64,000 nucleotides of DNA from NCBI GenBank assembly GCA_003342815.1, contig PTEX01000060.1:3284896-3348895 (forward strand). Reading direction: 5' to 3'. Origin of the DNA: Eudromia elegans (taxonomy: Eukaryota > Chordata > Aves > Tinamiformes > Tinamidae). The notes under the pieces were generated by a model. It was not told the DNA's origin. It was given only the letters and a program-made list of their open reading frames with translations, and did not search any database. Below are positions 23,831 to 36,577 of this stretch, piece by piece. How positions within the stretch are numbered: position 1 is the first letter of the stretch; each line of letters begins with the position of its first letter. The position numbers and the translations under genes were made by a program.

Positions 23831-26800
23831 ACTACTGCTTTGGCAGCCCTCTAAAATGCAGGAAAATAAGGATGAGGTATGAAAAAAATGAATGTAGAAG
23901 TAACGGGGTTTTCTTGAGAAGAAGGAGGAATGGGAGGAAGGTGAGAAGACAGAACATACAACCTTAATATTCTCCTGTACCAAACCACATTTGGAAAGGG
24001 AATTACATAAAATGAATAATATAAATCTTTCAGTCAGAGTAGACCTTGGAAATCATGAGAAGATTTAATTTCCAAGAAACAGGAATATGGACAGCTTTTA
24101 CTAATACTACTGCTATTATTGTTGTTGTTCTAGGTGCTTGACCGCTCCACAGAATACTTCTGCAGTTCTGCATTTTCATTTGCTGTAAAGAACAGATCCA
24201 TTCCTTTCTGTATTTTCAGTTTGATTAGCATAATATTTTATTTCTTGGTACAAAGACCAGTTTAGCTAATGGAAGAAATCAATGCATCAGTCCAAAACTA
24301 CTGGCCAGGATCACCTCAAGCTTCAGCACGAATTATTTAAAAAGTAATATATCAGTTATGGGTTTGTACTCATTACACAGACACCTCTTCGTTCAAAAAG
24401 AAGATCCACTGAGAATACTGTTGTGACAACTCAAAAAGAAATCTCCAAAAGGTAATATTTTTTGCAGATTTATACCAGAAGTGATCAGATCACTACAACC
24501 GTTTTATTTTTAATGTCTGATCAAGAAAAGAGCAGCCCCAGAGGCAAACAGAATGTATCAGGACAGATATTTCCATAGAGTATATACTTGGTGTATTACA
24601 GAGTAGGTTCCAGTATGTTATACTCGAATTGAACTGCTACTCTTCCTCAGTGTATTTCTCTAGACTACTTCAGAATCATTAATGATTTAAATAATCATTA
24701 AGCTATTAAGGAAAAGCTATTAAGAAAAAAATAATAATTATCATTGTAACCTCTGCATGTTTTCATTTGTTGAATATACAGGACGCCAGGATTTTCAGAA
24801 ACTCCCAAGGATTTATGTTTTCCCTGATTCATGATGCCTTCTAAATGAGTGCTTTCCAAAAAACCAGACTCCTTAAAAGAATGAGTTTTAGCACCACTTT
24901 TCTCTGTTAAATTTGTCTCTCCCCCTTCTTTCCATTTTTCACCTCCTGCACAAATCTGGCCCACCTGTGTCCCAAATCTGTTTTTACTGGTTACTCATCT
25001 CCATTGAATTTCTACCATAATGAACTCTTTGATACTGCTGCCAGGCCTGCTAAAAAGCCATTTCTGAAAGACTGAATCAATGGGCACAAAGGATATAAGT
25101 TTGTCAGTAATTAATATTATTACTGCAAAAGTTTTCACACACTAACACACAGGCATTGGGATGAATAGCCAAAAAAAAAAAGAGAAGAAGAAGAAAAAAA
25201 AATTTAAAGAATTTCAGATGATCCAGGACCAGGATTTATCCAAATATTTCACAGATTCTCAGAATAAATATGTGTATTTACTTCCCCATACCCACTTTTC
25301 CCATTCCCAGCAGAGAGGAACATACTGCAGTCTCTCTAAGCCTCAAACCAGGACCTCTGCACCAGAAGTTCTGATATGTCAGAGATAACTATGAAGAAAA
25401 CTGGTGATGAGCAAAATGCTTCGATCTTTTCTTTTGAAGTAACTCGACATTCCTAGCAGCTTTAAACAAATCCCTTGCTTTACTCATCCTCAGAAGATGT
25501 GACCTGAATACCTGTCCCGCTTTGCTCTGTGTACAGCTGCAAAACACATCTTCTTCTACGTAAATCTATTAAAGCATTACATGTATCAAAATATGTACAT
25601 GCAAAAGCCCTGTATGTTGTGAACATACACACTCACTAGTATGCTTTTTTCTATTTTTACACAGATATAATGTGTAATATTTCATATCTAGTTATATATA
25701 TGTATACAATAAAATATGAGGAATTTATTTTACTGTCTTCTTACTGAATAACTAAATAAAACCCTAAAACTTCTTTTTTTTTTTTTTTGCCTACAAGAGC
25801 CTCCCTCATTATTTACTAATTTATCAGCTTAATAGAACTAATTTCAACTGCAAAAGCTGACCTGCTACAAGTGACTTTTACACTCATGTCTTCAAGATGA
25901 ACAGATTTCAAGGGGACCCAGATACGTCTACTGGAAAGAATGTGGAAATAGAAAGAGAGTGGGAACACCACGTCCACAAAACTCCCCATTTCTGAAGTGA
26001 AACAATTTTTTCCTGAGTTCTTGGAGGCAGCAGTGAAGTTAAAACATGTTTCTGCTCTTAGCGCAGAGAGGCCCCAGGCGCTGGAAACAAAATGCACAGA
26101 TAAAAGGAGACTTTAAGTGCGAGTGCCATAGGAAGAGGTGTCTCTGTGCTGATCTCTGTGGCCTCCCGTGTCCCGTCCCTTGTCACATGCATCTGCCCTC
26201 AGCCTTGAGCTTGCAAGAGGAGCTCTGCTAATGGACATTAGGAAGGGGCATGAAACAGGACTCTTGGACAACTTTTTTTTCCATTTAATTTTCTGTCATA
26301 TCAGTTTTCAGATCTAACTCATGATGCATCCATAAAAAAGCAGAACGATGAAAGAAGCAAATAATAGGGCCAGGACCCCCCTCCTTCGACAGCCTCTCTG
26401 ATGTAGATCGGCTTCGGGGACCAGGAAAGCACAGCTGCCTCTCATCTTGACAAAAGTGCCAAAATCACCTACTTCACAGGATCAGCCCTTACATAATGGA
26501 GAAAAGGAAAAATACAGCTTAGACCTCCTACATACAGTAAATATTTAATGTGCCTGGATATCAGGTAAGTAGTGACTGCAACGTAAGAACTTAGATAAAC
26601 CAGTGGACAGATAAACAGCAAAGTCTTCCAAGAGGGTAAATGCAACAAATGTACAGGGGGAGCATTTAAAAAGAAAAAAAAAGTTAACTTTTTTTTCCCA
26701 TATATGTGTGAAAATCCATATATGAAATCCATATTGCACTGGAATTTCCAGTGCAGCTGAAAATCCATGGCACTACTCCATCCTGCTCTCATTTCAAATG

Positions 26801-27035
26801 TGCAATGAAAATAATTTGGCTGATGTTCTGTTTGACCAATTATACGAGAAATTTCAGCTGCTGAAGTAACCTGCTTCTTCTTGTAGTAATATTTAATTAG
26901 AAAGTTAATACTCAATATTAAAAGGAGAATATATCTCAAACAAAACCAGGTGTAAGTTTGCTAAGTTAGATTTTGCACTACATTCATTGCTGGCTCCTGT
27001 GACCAGAACTGGTTATACTTGAACTGGACTTTAGG

Positions 27036-27058
27036 AAAAAAAAAAAAAAAAAAAAAAA
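27036..27058. repeat. A23 homopolymer
   Basis: Twenty-three consecutive A. No transposon body is recognised on its 5' side. Confidence 0.95.
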
Positions 27059-30000
27059 GGAAAATTTTGTTTGTGTTTTTGGATATACACTTTAGATATT
27101 AGAAAACCTGTGTTTTGAATACATAAAATTTTACTCATGGTATAGAATAAGTCCTTTTGACCCCTGGTTTTCTAACTCTGAAAACAGTGCAAGATTTCAA
27201 AGGTAGGTGATCACTGAGCTTATTCATGTACTTAACTTCAATAATTTATAAAAATTACTTACATGAAAAAAAAAGTGAATGAAGGTATATTACTGAATTT
27301 ATAAAATGTATTGTAGCAATCTGTGACCTTATCAAAGAAAGACAAAAAAGTCCTTAAAAGTCAAGATACTGCAGATGTAACTCCTTTTCCTGTACCATGC
27401 AAAAGACACATGCAGATGCCAGGAAAAAAAAAGCTTAATTTACAGGAACTGTAAGTCCGGTGATAACTAGGAGCCTCCTTAAGGGTCTTTTTGTTTGTTT
27501 GTTTTGTGGTGAATTCTAACATTTTCACAGTTGACACTGTGAAATACCCCAAGTTAGGAAAGGCAGCCACTTCCAAAACAGAAATCTGCTACTGAAACAA
27601 GCTCTATCTCAATCTTAGCCAGTGCTCAGCAAACATCTATAAAAACATGTGCATCTTCCTCTACTTGGCCATAAAAGGGTTTGCATCTTTGAAAGCTTAA
27701 TTTCAATGCAGTAGAATTCCAGATGGGAAAGAACAACCCGGCGTATCTAGTCCGATTCCTAAGCTCTTAGGCAAGTGTGTAAAGCAAGCTTTTGGTCCAG
27801 AGGATGTTCAGCCTATTGACATGCCACAAAACACTTCGGTAACTCTAACCAGTCTAGGAAGATCCCTTTCTGATCTCAAGCATGGTGATGGGTTTATCCA
27901 TAGGTGAATATGAAGAACAAAACAGCACAGTTTATCCATAGCAGGAAGATTACCCCAAGAACTTGTGTAGTTATGGTCAATTACCAATGCTGCAAACAGA
28001 CTTTCCCTTCCCCACACAGTCTGTAATCCCCTTCCCCTGCTCCCTTCCATCCCCTAGAAAAATAAGAAGCCAAATCTCAAGCCCAGATCTCAAGGGAGAA
28101 AATATTCTTGGCTCCTCAAAGCAACTAGAAGAAGCTTTGAAACTTGGGATTAATTAAACGCAATACAAATCTGGCATAACAAATTGTGCAAATTTAGCAT
28201 TAACATATTTATGGCTGAACAACTGCCAGCGGGAGCCAAAATATATGTAGATAAACTGTAAATCTTTACGTTTATTATTAGTGAGCACAGTATATGGCAC
28301 ATTTTTTTCCCTTTTTAGTATTTACATGAAAAAGCGTAGAACATCTTGTGCACAAATACATTCATGATCTGTGTTATCACAGCTATTTCTCAGCTGGTTT
28401 TGCTGCTATCTGAAGTCACCAAAACTATTAGCACCAATGAAAGACCTGGTACAGTAACACAACATTATACAACAAAAGAAAATATTATCCACTTTTCTTT
28501 CAATCTGAGTGGCCCCTGCAAAGCAATGATACAATATTTCCCTGGGCAGAGGTTGCAGAAAGTCCCCTTTGAGACACGCAGGGACATCTAGGATGACTGA
28601 CACATCTCCAGCTTCCTCAGCCTGCAGAGCACAGTCTTGAGATTAGCACTGAGCACTTTAACCTTTGTTTTTGTTTTTTCTTTTTCTGTAAACCATGGTT
28701 TTTTTTAGATAAAGACTGAATATCTCTCAGTATTCTTAGCTTCCTAGCCTTTTCATGAAACACTCTTCATCTTTCAAAGCTGAATCACACGAGCAGTCAT
28801 TACATGCAGGAGTCCATATTTATCAACATATATTATGAAGTGTTTCCTGTCATTTCCCATGGTGTATGACCCTCACACTGCTCATGTGATGCTTGCTAGC
28901 ACCGGTCCCTGGGGACTCAAAGGCCACCACTGCTATTCTTTAACCTTCTCATTCTACCAAAGGTAACCTAAATACTACAAATTCAATATGAGCAGCGCTT
29001 TCCTGGTTTGGTAGAAGAAATAGGCAAAATGCTGAAGACAACAATATATTGTTTTCTCAAGCAGCTGTCCAGAGAGGGATCAGCTATGAATGGCTATCAC
29101 ACAGAAGGCTGAAAACTTCTTAAAGTCTTCTGTCAGTCAGTGGGACGCGATACACAAATCATTATAACCCAGTGTTAGTCATCTAGAGAAAGAACAAGCT
29201 AATGGCTTTTGTAGCTCTGCGTTCCGCTTTGGAACGTTGTTTGCAATCTGTGCAGCTGTCGCTTAAAAGATGTACAAATGATTTTACTTTTGGAAACGCG
29301 AGATAATGGCCCACCCAAGACAATACACCAGATTAGATGCATCCTCCAAAAACTTATGAATTAGAAGCTAGTCCCTAAATCCACTGATAAAAGTATATCA
29401 GCTTGAGACTGGGCTGTTAATTTCTTTCTACACTGAAAATTGCCTAGTTATTCTGTGTTTCTCGTCCTTACCAGTGTCTGAATTTTAACTCTTGACTTAT
29501 GGCATCTCTTCCAATAATTTTTGCATAATTTTTCGAAGATTTTGCAAAGCAAAACAACATAGAACAAAACAAAAACAATGAAAATATCAAAATAACAGTA
29601 TTATTTGGTACTACTTTAACTGCTATTTGTACTGCTCTTGGTGTTTCAGGGTACCAACACACAGTGAGAAGACTCCCTTTGCTACCTAAGGCAATATTGC
29701 TCTACATATCTCTATTGCCTGGAATAACTTGACAAAAAAATGGTCAGTCTCATGTTGGAGTCCTCAAACCTTGAATATAAGCTTGAAAAACACAACCAAT
29801 AACAAATCATTCCTCTGTATTGTTAGATGGGCAAGTGTTTCTTGGAACGGGCCTGCTTTGGTGATATATCTGAAAGCTCACTCATTTCATCCAACCGTGC
29901 AAACAGTTATCAAATGATATACTGAAATTTCTGCAATAGCTCTGAAGACCTCTAAAGACAGAAGACCATTCTAAACCCATACTTCAAAATTTGGCTGTTC

Positions 30001-30146
30001 CCATTTTTTAAAGTCATACTGCATCTATAAATAGGATTTAGCTAATAAACCTTTCTAACTCTGGCAAAGAAGAGTTCCATAATGCTATTTATTTTAAAAG
30101 ACACACTGACTGCAAAAAAAATCTCTTCTGATATTGTTGAAAAAAA

Positions 30147-30177
30147 TATGTGTGTGTATATATATATATATATATAA
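30147..30177. repeat. (TG)n(TA)n microsatellite
   Basis: TATGTGTGTGTATATATATATATATATATA, an alternating purine-pyrimidine run. Confidence 0.93.
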
Positions 30178-32544
30178 ACACCTGATATGTACAGTATATG
30201 CTTTAAGAATAAGGAAAAATATAAGTGAAAAATCTTTTCTATAGATTTCCAAAATAAAACTTACATACACATTTTTAGGGCTATTTCATTCTGGACCTTT
30301 AGTACTACAATCATATGCTATTGTCTTTCCATGTAATGAATTTCATAAATAAAACTGCTGTTTATTGCACTATCCTCCAATGAAAAAAAGCAGAACTGCT
30401 CAGAACTTTGCAGAGAAAAAAAATCCCTCCACTTTTGAATCTGTCACGAGGTTTTACTCTAAGAGTTGAATTGACTGAAATTTGATTGAACTTTTTTTTA
30501 ATAGATCAATCTCTGTGCTTATGTATATCTTTATGCATCTTGGGTAGTAGAAGAGCATAGGAGATATAACTAACTACTTCACTCTTGATCCTTCTTTTTA
30601 AGAGGAGAAGAAAGACTATTTTCTAGATCGACACCTCCTCAAAACACCTGAATGTCTTCAACTAGTATCCCTCAATTACGGGTCATAAGAGCAGCTCAGG
30701 AACACCTTCTTTTTTTTCCCCTACAATTATTCCTCTATTATGCTTGGGTATATTTCATCTTTTATTTTATAGACAATACAGTGTCATGTGAACACTGACC
30801 ACATCGGGGGTAAATCACCATTTACCAGCTATTTCTCCAGCATTACCAGCTTATCCAGGGTTTAAAAGCAATAATCATCTATGCACATACCAATAACACA
30901 CACACATACAGTTTACACAGAGGACAACAACAACAAAAAAAGAAACAAACTGCCTTAAAATTGTATGATATAAAAGCCACAAAGTGTTTGCCAAAGTAGA
31001 CTAGTCCATCCCAATGCACAGAACATCACTTTGTGTCACGTGGTTGATATAAATCATTAAAATGATTATAGGAAAGACTCAAGAAAGGGATTTTCCTACA
31101 CAGAAGAAAAAGGTAGTTGGCATTCAGAACGTGGAATAAATATAGTTTTCAGTGCAGAGTCCAAAATTAGATATGAGGAAGGACCTACACAGGAAAAACC
31201 TAAACGATTTCACATGATCCACACACAAACAGACGATGGCATTACATAGGTAAAGGCACTGATAACACTCAAGTTGCTTTATAATGCATATATAATCTTA
31301 TATAAGTATGCAGAACTGATATTAGAAATGGCAAGAATAAAAACAAAAACAAAACACACAGCTGCATCTTCCCTTCACATGTTCTACATCTTTGAAAATC
31401 TCTGCTGTACAAGGGAATTTTTCTTCAAGCTTTTTCTGAAAAAAAAAACAATAAAAGTGTTCACAGTCTAAGAAAATGTCCAGAGCTTTTCATAATTAAA
31501 AGAGACTAGTTTTAGGGAATGGACCTTTAAAAATATAGTAATGATGGCATTTACTCTGGCATAAATAGTCACATGTGCCTTATTTATATGATTCATAACA
31601 GAAAATGCATAATATATACTGTAGCCACATGCAACATTTTGATTACTCCAGAATATCTCAAAAAACTTAGATTTCCAGTTTGGAATGTATTTCAGGTGAA
31701 AAAGAAGCTTCTTTATATATATATATCTCAATCATTTTCAGTCAAAAGACCATCACTTTTTCAGACCATAAGACAGATAAAGCATAGCTACACTATCTGA
31801 CAACCCCTATGCTTTATTGCTTCCCTGTTCACTCAAAACCATATTAAAACCATTTCCATCAGAGAATTGATTTAGTCTCTAGACAGGGTGCACACGGTCA
31901 CTGTGGGCTAAGGCTAGTCAAACTCTCGCGTACATTATTTCCGTGAGTAAAAATGCATTTCAGAAATACCTTTGCATATTGCATTCTGCTTTGCTTTGGT
32001 GTGAAGTTAATTAAAAAAAATAAAGAAAAAAAAAGAAAGGAATTTGATGTTGATATAATACACAGCTTTTGAATAAGATTGGAATTCTCCAAGGAGGAAT
32101 GCAAACGTGCATCAGTGGAGAGAGTGTTAAAGCTTTTTAATGTTATCCTTCACACAGGCATCCCTGTGACTTTCATTTCACTGTGTTGGGTTGTCTGCCG
32201 TACGATCTTTTCTCATTCTAAGGGCTTGGAAGGATCTGCACACGTCCTAGATCTGTACACATCCTGGATCCCGGGCGCTGCACACCTCAAAACACACTGC
32301 CTGGCCACTAAACCAAAATCTGCACAATAAGGAAAGCTAAGTTCACGTTTATTTAAAGATTTCAGTTGCATTTGGAGTTCAAAGGAGGAGAAACAGTACT
32401 GATAAATCTTAATAAATAAACAAATAAACAAAAAACACAAGCCACCTGTGTTTCCTCTTTAAATCACCCCTGTTTAGCTGCATGCAAGCCCGGGCAGCCT
32501 GCGGTTTAGGGAGCCCAGCAAGCCCCTCTGTCCCGGACAGACAG

Positions 32545-32592
32545 CACAGCACCCTGCACAGCACCCTGCACAGCACCCTGCACAGCACCCTG
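32545..32592. repeat. 12-bp minisatellite, four exact copies
   Basis: CACAGCACCCTG repeated four times without mismatch, 244 bp downstream (minus sense) of the DLG2 CpG-island exon donor. Confidence 0.97.
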
Positions 32593-32835
32593 CGTGCACA
32601 GGCCGGGGAAGCCACAGACACCAAACCTGGTGCTTCCACAAGGCAGCTCTGCCAGGTGGTCCCTCATCCCTCCCACGGCCAGGAGCCAAACCACAGACAT
32701 CAAAACATATATATGTATATACTTATATATATGCAGGGGGGGTTCTAACCAGAATCTTGTCCGAGCACAGAAAGTTGCCGCCACCCCCAGCCCTCGCACC
32801 CTCTGCCTCGCCGGGATGGAGAAGCAGCCGCTCAC

Positions 32836-33087
32836 CTGGCCCAGGTGGTGCCGCCCGTGGCCACAGCGGCACTCGGGCCACCACTCGCCCGCGCTGCCCT
32901 TGGCCTTGCCGAGGCCTTTCGGGGGGCTCTTCCGCCCGCTGTCCCAGCCGGGCGCTGCCACCTTGCTCCTGCTGACGGTGCCGGGGAGGCCGCGGTGCTG
33001 GTGCCAACCGCAGGCGCAGCGGGCATCGCCGGCCGCGGGCGGGACGCGGGTGCCCCGGGCGTGGGGCCGCGGCGGGGCCGCGCTCAT
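32836..33087 (-). CDS. DLG2: DLG2 alternative first coding exon, Cys/His-rich N-terminus (84 codons)
   Basis: Minus-strand ATG at 33087 (context GCCATGA) opens 84 codons ending HHLGQ at a consensus donor, CAG|GTGAGC. It is in phase 0, so it joins ASPAP of the 8644-8697 exon in frame. Blocks DARCACGW (residues 21-28), WDSGRKSP (48-55) and a KGKG-like KAKG segment match a known alternative N-terminus of mammalian DLG2 as I remember it, which has DAHCACGW and WDSVRKSP. WWPECRC (69-75) resembles the WWPECTC stretch in the N-terminus of SAP102/DLG3, described as cysteine-rich and zinc-binding. Candidate metal ligands are C24, C26, C73, C75, H77, H80 and H81. The exon is very GC-rich and shorter than the mammalian form (about 100 residues), apparently by an internal deletion after residue 36. 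An in-frame TGA lies 8 codons upstream, and a 75-N gap begins 28 bp upstream of the ATG, so the true start deserves caution. Confidence 0.85.
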
Positions 33088-33115
33088 GGCGTGGCGGCGA
33101 GGCGCCCCTCAGCGC

Positions 33116-33190
33116 NNNNNNNNNNNNNNNNNNNNNNNNNNNNNNNNNNNNNNNNNNNNNNNNNNNNNNNNNNNNNNNNNNNNNNNNNNN
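33116..33190. other. Assembly gap, 75 N
   Basis: A run of 75 undetermined bases inside the CpG island, 28 bp upstream of the DLG2 ATG at 33087. GC-rich first exons are typical places for bird assemblies to fail. The missing bases could hold part of the 5' UTR, the TSS, or the true N-terminal codons. Apparent open frames running through the gap mean nothing. Confidence 0.99.
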
Positions 33191-33640
33191 CCGGCCACGG
33201 CATCCCCGCTGCAGGCAGAAGCAATCAATGCAACGCTGCGCGCCGCTGGCACGCGCGCCCGCGGCCCCACGGGGACGGCCACGCGGATGGGCACGGGGCG
33301 GCCGAGCGCCGCCGCCAGCAGACCCAGCCCTGCCCCACGCGACGTGGGACCCGCGCGGGCTTCGAGGGTCGACAGCGTTGGGATGACACTGAGCTAAGAA
33401 ACCCTTTGCCCACAAGCAAACAGGCATTTTATATATTTTGGAGGTTTTTTCTCATTCTTTTCTGCATGCCTGGAAAGACCGTGTCACCCTAATTGCCCGC
33501 AAGTGACCCGTTTGGGAAGAGCACATCTACCTGCGATGCTAAAAGCACGATCTTTGCTCTGTGCTGCAGGTGCAGACACAACAGGAGAGCAATGCTTTAA
33601 ATACAAAAATACAGGCACTTAAAATAAAATCTATACCATG

Positions 33641-33662
33641 ACTGTATGATTCTGTGATTCTA
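33641..33662 (+). mobile_element. Possible CR1 3'-terminal octamers
   Basis: 'Gtatgattctgtgattct' is the plus-orientation CR1 terminal repeat. No further CR1 sequence is recognisable upstream, so this is a remnant or chance. Confidence 0.35.
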
Positions 33663-36336
33663 AGAATCTGCATATCTTCAACAGGTTGTATATTGAACGG
33701 TGCAGATGGTTATTTTTGTGAAAGTTCTTGAAAAATAAGAGTGATGCATAATTTCCACCTCTTTTGAACCCTCTACATGTTCCTTGGTGCTCTATAATGG
33801 CCTGTACCTCATTTTCGGTGGATACACTCGAAGGTTTTGCTTGCTCCCACAATCTCTTTTCCCTAAATTTGTGCACACTCATTATTTGCAAGCATTTTCT
33901 AGCCATTCTTCTCACTGGAGCAGTAGCAGTGTAAAATGTTGAAATTTGGGGTGATTTGAAATCTGGGTTTTTTTCAAGTGTCTGATGAGATTCCAAGATA
34001 CACTCAAGTCTCAGGTGACTAAATCTTTAGTCCATTCGGACTCACCGGGGACTAGTCAATGGATGTGGACCCCTTATGCATTTTTTTTAAGTTTTAATTT
34101 AAGTCAACCTCAGGTATTTTTAAATCACAGAATATAACCACCTGATTTTTAAAATCAAATACAGGCCTGTGTCACAGAACCCTTTTTTGTTATTATTTCA
34201 AGTATACTATTGAAGTGTATGCACACCAAAATTACGCACAATTCATTAGTGAGACATACAGATTTACTATTCCAAAGACAAAAGGAAATTAGCTTTTAAA
34301 TGTTCGAAAGAGAGACAGCCAGGGACTGTCTGCAAATATACTTTCTAATGAGATAAATTAATTTTTTGAAATGCTTTATGCAATCAAATTTGATTCAGTT
34401 ATTTGTTTCTTTCTAAATTATTACCCTATTTTCCTCGAAGCTTAGATCTTGCTAAAATATGTAATGACACATCCTAGCAGTAAATCCTAATGAAAAATTA
34501 TGGCAAGTCTTACAGTGGAGCCTTAAGGTACAGTTTCTCTTTTACAGTAGAGAAGATATTTTGACAGGTTTTCAATTCAAACCATAGCATGTGAAACTGA
34601 GATCAGCTTTAAATGTATTTTCATTCAAGGTGCTAGTCACAAAATATACTATAATCACTTTACAGGTGGCATTTATTTAGGACTTCATATAAATTTGTTT
34701 TCAAGATGGGAAACGAACAAAAATAAGACAATAGGTAGAAATCTCATGTGGTGGAAGTGCAGGGGTGTGTGGCACTATCTAGATATGTAAAGCAAAAATC
34801 TTACCCTTGGTTGTGCCTTCTTGCATGGCAAATGCCCAAATGCAATTATTCTCACAGTTTTGCATATAGTTAGGGTAACTTTATGTTTGAAAAACAAATA
34901 TTAATGTACTTTTGAATTGCAAGTGCAGCTATGGAAGCCAGCGTTTAAAAATGACAGCTAACTAAGTCTACAGGGTAATCTTTGCTACAACTAAGGTGAA
35001 GGTGGGGATATTTAGACCAAGTCTAGGTGTCCTGCCACTTTTTGCTAGCACACAAGGTGTAAAGTGGTGTGAGCTGTCCAGACATCCGCATGCCCTCACC
35101 CCTCAAGGGTAACTCAGCACTGAGCACCTAAAAACATCACCTAACAGAAGAACATCTAAATCACTCTTCCATCATTTCCAACAGTTTCCACTTCTATATA
35201 ATAAATATATTCCCATTAATTTATACTATTAATCATATAAAAATAATACTGCATTTATTTTTGTATCAAATATATACACACACCTATATACACTTTTGCA
35301 TACACATAAAAAAATTCACAAGGGCCAAATATAAATTTCATTTTCATCATGATAGAGGTGTCTTAGCAGCAAATATGAGCTTGAGAGAAAAAAGGTAGTT
35401 TGTGGTTTTTTATTTTTTTTTGACAATTAGCATCACAGAATTATTCAGCAGCTGGTCCAATCCACTCCAGGATACACTGCAGCTCTTGCAGCTTTCTTAA
35501 ATGCCACCTTTGAGTAGTCACAATCTAAACACTTTAAATATTTCTATGAAAAGTGTCTGCAGAGATCTGGCTCAAAATGTCAAAAAGTTCACATAGAAGT
35601 TTGAAAAAAGCCTAAAAAAGCTGTAGCTACGACATGGTTGGGGAGCAAGAGAACATACAGCCATTGCTATCACACTCTGTGACCAGACACACATCTACAT
35701 TCACAAGCAACAGACAAAACCACCTGCATCAGAGAACTAAAATATTCATTAAACACACACACACACATCATCTTATATTTTAAAATACTGGGCGAATTTT
35801 AGCCACCTTTACTAAACCCCGCAGTCAGAACAATGTTAAAGCATCCTATTGATTGCAGCATTTATCCATACACCGTTAAGATGGTGAATTGGAAATTACC
35901 TCTAAAAGGGCCACAAAAAAGTTTATTTTCAAAAGAATTTGGTACCACTGAACTTGCCCTGAACCTACCCTACAACCCTGTGCCATCTCACCTGTAAATG
36001 TATGCATTTTTCCCCATTAATAGAAGATTTAGTTATTAGAAAAAAAAAGGCCTTTTCCACTTTTTTTTTCCTGGTTTTGACACTGCCTGTGTCAGAGGAG
36101 ATGACTTCTATATGAGACGTGCATGTGCAGCTAATTGCTAGACAATAGGCTAAGATGGATTCAAAAGATAATGCAATTTCATCAGCAGTAATTGAACCAC
36201 TGCACTAAATATGGGATGGCACGCACTTCTGGCTGAGCTTGGATTAACATATGGCTCAAGTCCACATGCTCAGCTCTTATCCTGATTTAATAAGAACTGG
36301 TGCACAAAGCAAAACTGAGTATCGTACACGACAGTG

Positions 36337-36368
36337 TGTGAACTGTGTTTGACCCGATACAGTTCACA
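36337..36368. repeat. 10-bp inverted repeat, 12-bp loop
   Basis: TGTGAACTGT (36337-36346) and ACAGTTCACA (36359-36368) are exact inverse complements around a CpG-containing spacer. Confidence 0.8.
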
Positions 36369-36537
36369 TGGAAAAAATCTCGCTAATTTTCTTTTAAAAA
36401 TATTAAGTAGGCATAACAAAATGGAGCAAATGTATTTAGCTGATATTCTAGCAGCACAAATAACTGCAACTGGATTACAGTAATGTTGGACACGCACCAA
36501 TAACAAATGCTGAGAAGAGTTTGCTTCAGGCAAAAAT

Positions 36538-36577
36538 GTGCATATGGGAAACAAAAAGTGCATATGGGAAACAAAAA
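36538..36577. repeat. 20-bp perfect tandem duplication
   Basis: GTGCATATGGGAAACAAAAA occurs twice in direct succession. The second copy creates a duplicated CATATG E-box. Confidence 0.96.

Larger units (their letters stand above)
20081..32544 (-). other. DLG2: 5' flank of the 35-codon exon / intron of the CpG-island isoform
   Basis: For the isoform starting in the CpG island this is intron; for the 35-codon isoform the part nearest 20081 is 5' UTR and promoter. No TATA box is obvious upstream of 20080. A CpG-enriched stretch lies at 23.39-23.83 kb and a 23-A run at 27036-27058. The rest shows no recognisable gene or transposon. Confidence 0.65.
32740..33400 (-). promoter_or_regulatory. DLG2: CpG-island promoter of the Cys/His-rich DLG2 isoform
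   Basis: An abrupt GC- and CpG-dense block in otherwise AT-rich DNA surrounds the 84-codon first exon and extends upstream of it on the minus strand. It includes a GGGGCGG Sp1-type box at about 33295-33301 and many CG dinucleotides on both sides of the gap. No TATA box is evident, fitting a dispersed CpG-island promoter. The TSS is inferred to lie in the gap or within 33191-33400. CpG islands can fire in both directions, so a plus-strand transcript is possible but I see no supported one. Confidence 0.7.

Noticed and set aside
26469-26939. 156-codon minus-strand open frame, hydrophobic
   Set aside because: AT-rich sequence, low-complexity stretches (FFFFF, KKK), no recognisable family, no donor fitting the DLG2 frame. 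Consistent with chance.
27706-27790. Weak resemblance to an inverted old CR1 3' end ('gtatctagtccgattcct')
   Set aside because: Only one short block matches; not enough to call a repeat by eye.
29460-29662. Minus-strand 64-codon frame ending at ACTG|GTAAGG
   Set aside because: The phase does not fit the 54-bp exon; the peptide is a hydrophobic AT-rich product with no similarity to MAGUK N-termini.
32506-33492. Several long frames across the CpG island on both strands, some running through N
   Set aside because: GC-rich DNA lacks stop codons, and the stretch of N is undefined. Only the minus frame from 33087 to 32836 has family similarity and a fitting donor.
33631-33996. 121-codon minus-strand open frame upstream of the CpG island
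   Set aside because: Looks slightly coding-like but ends in CR1-type octamers, has no GTRAG donor in frame and no family match.
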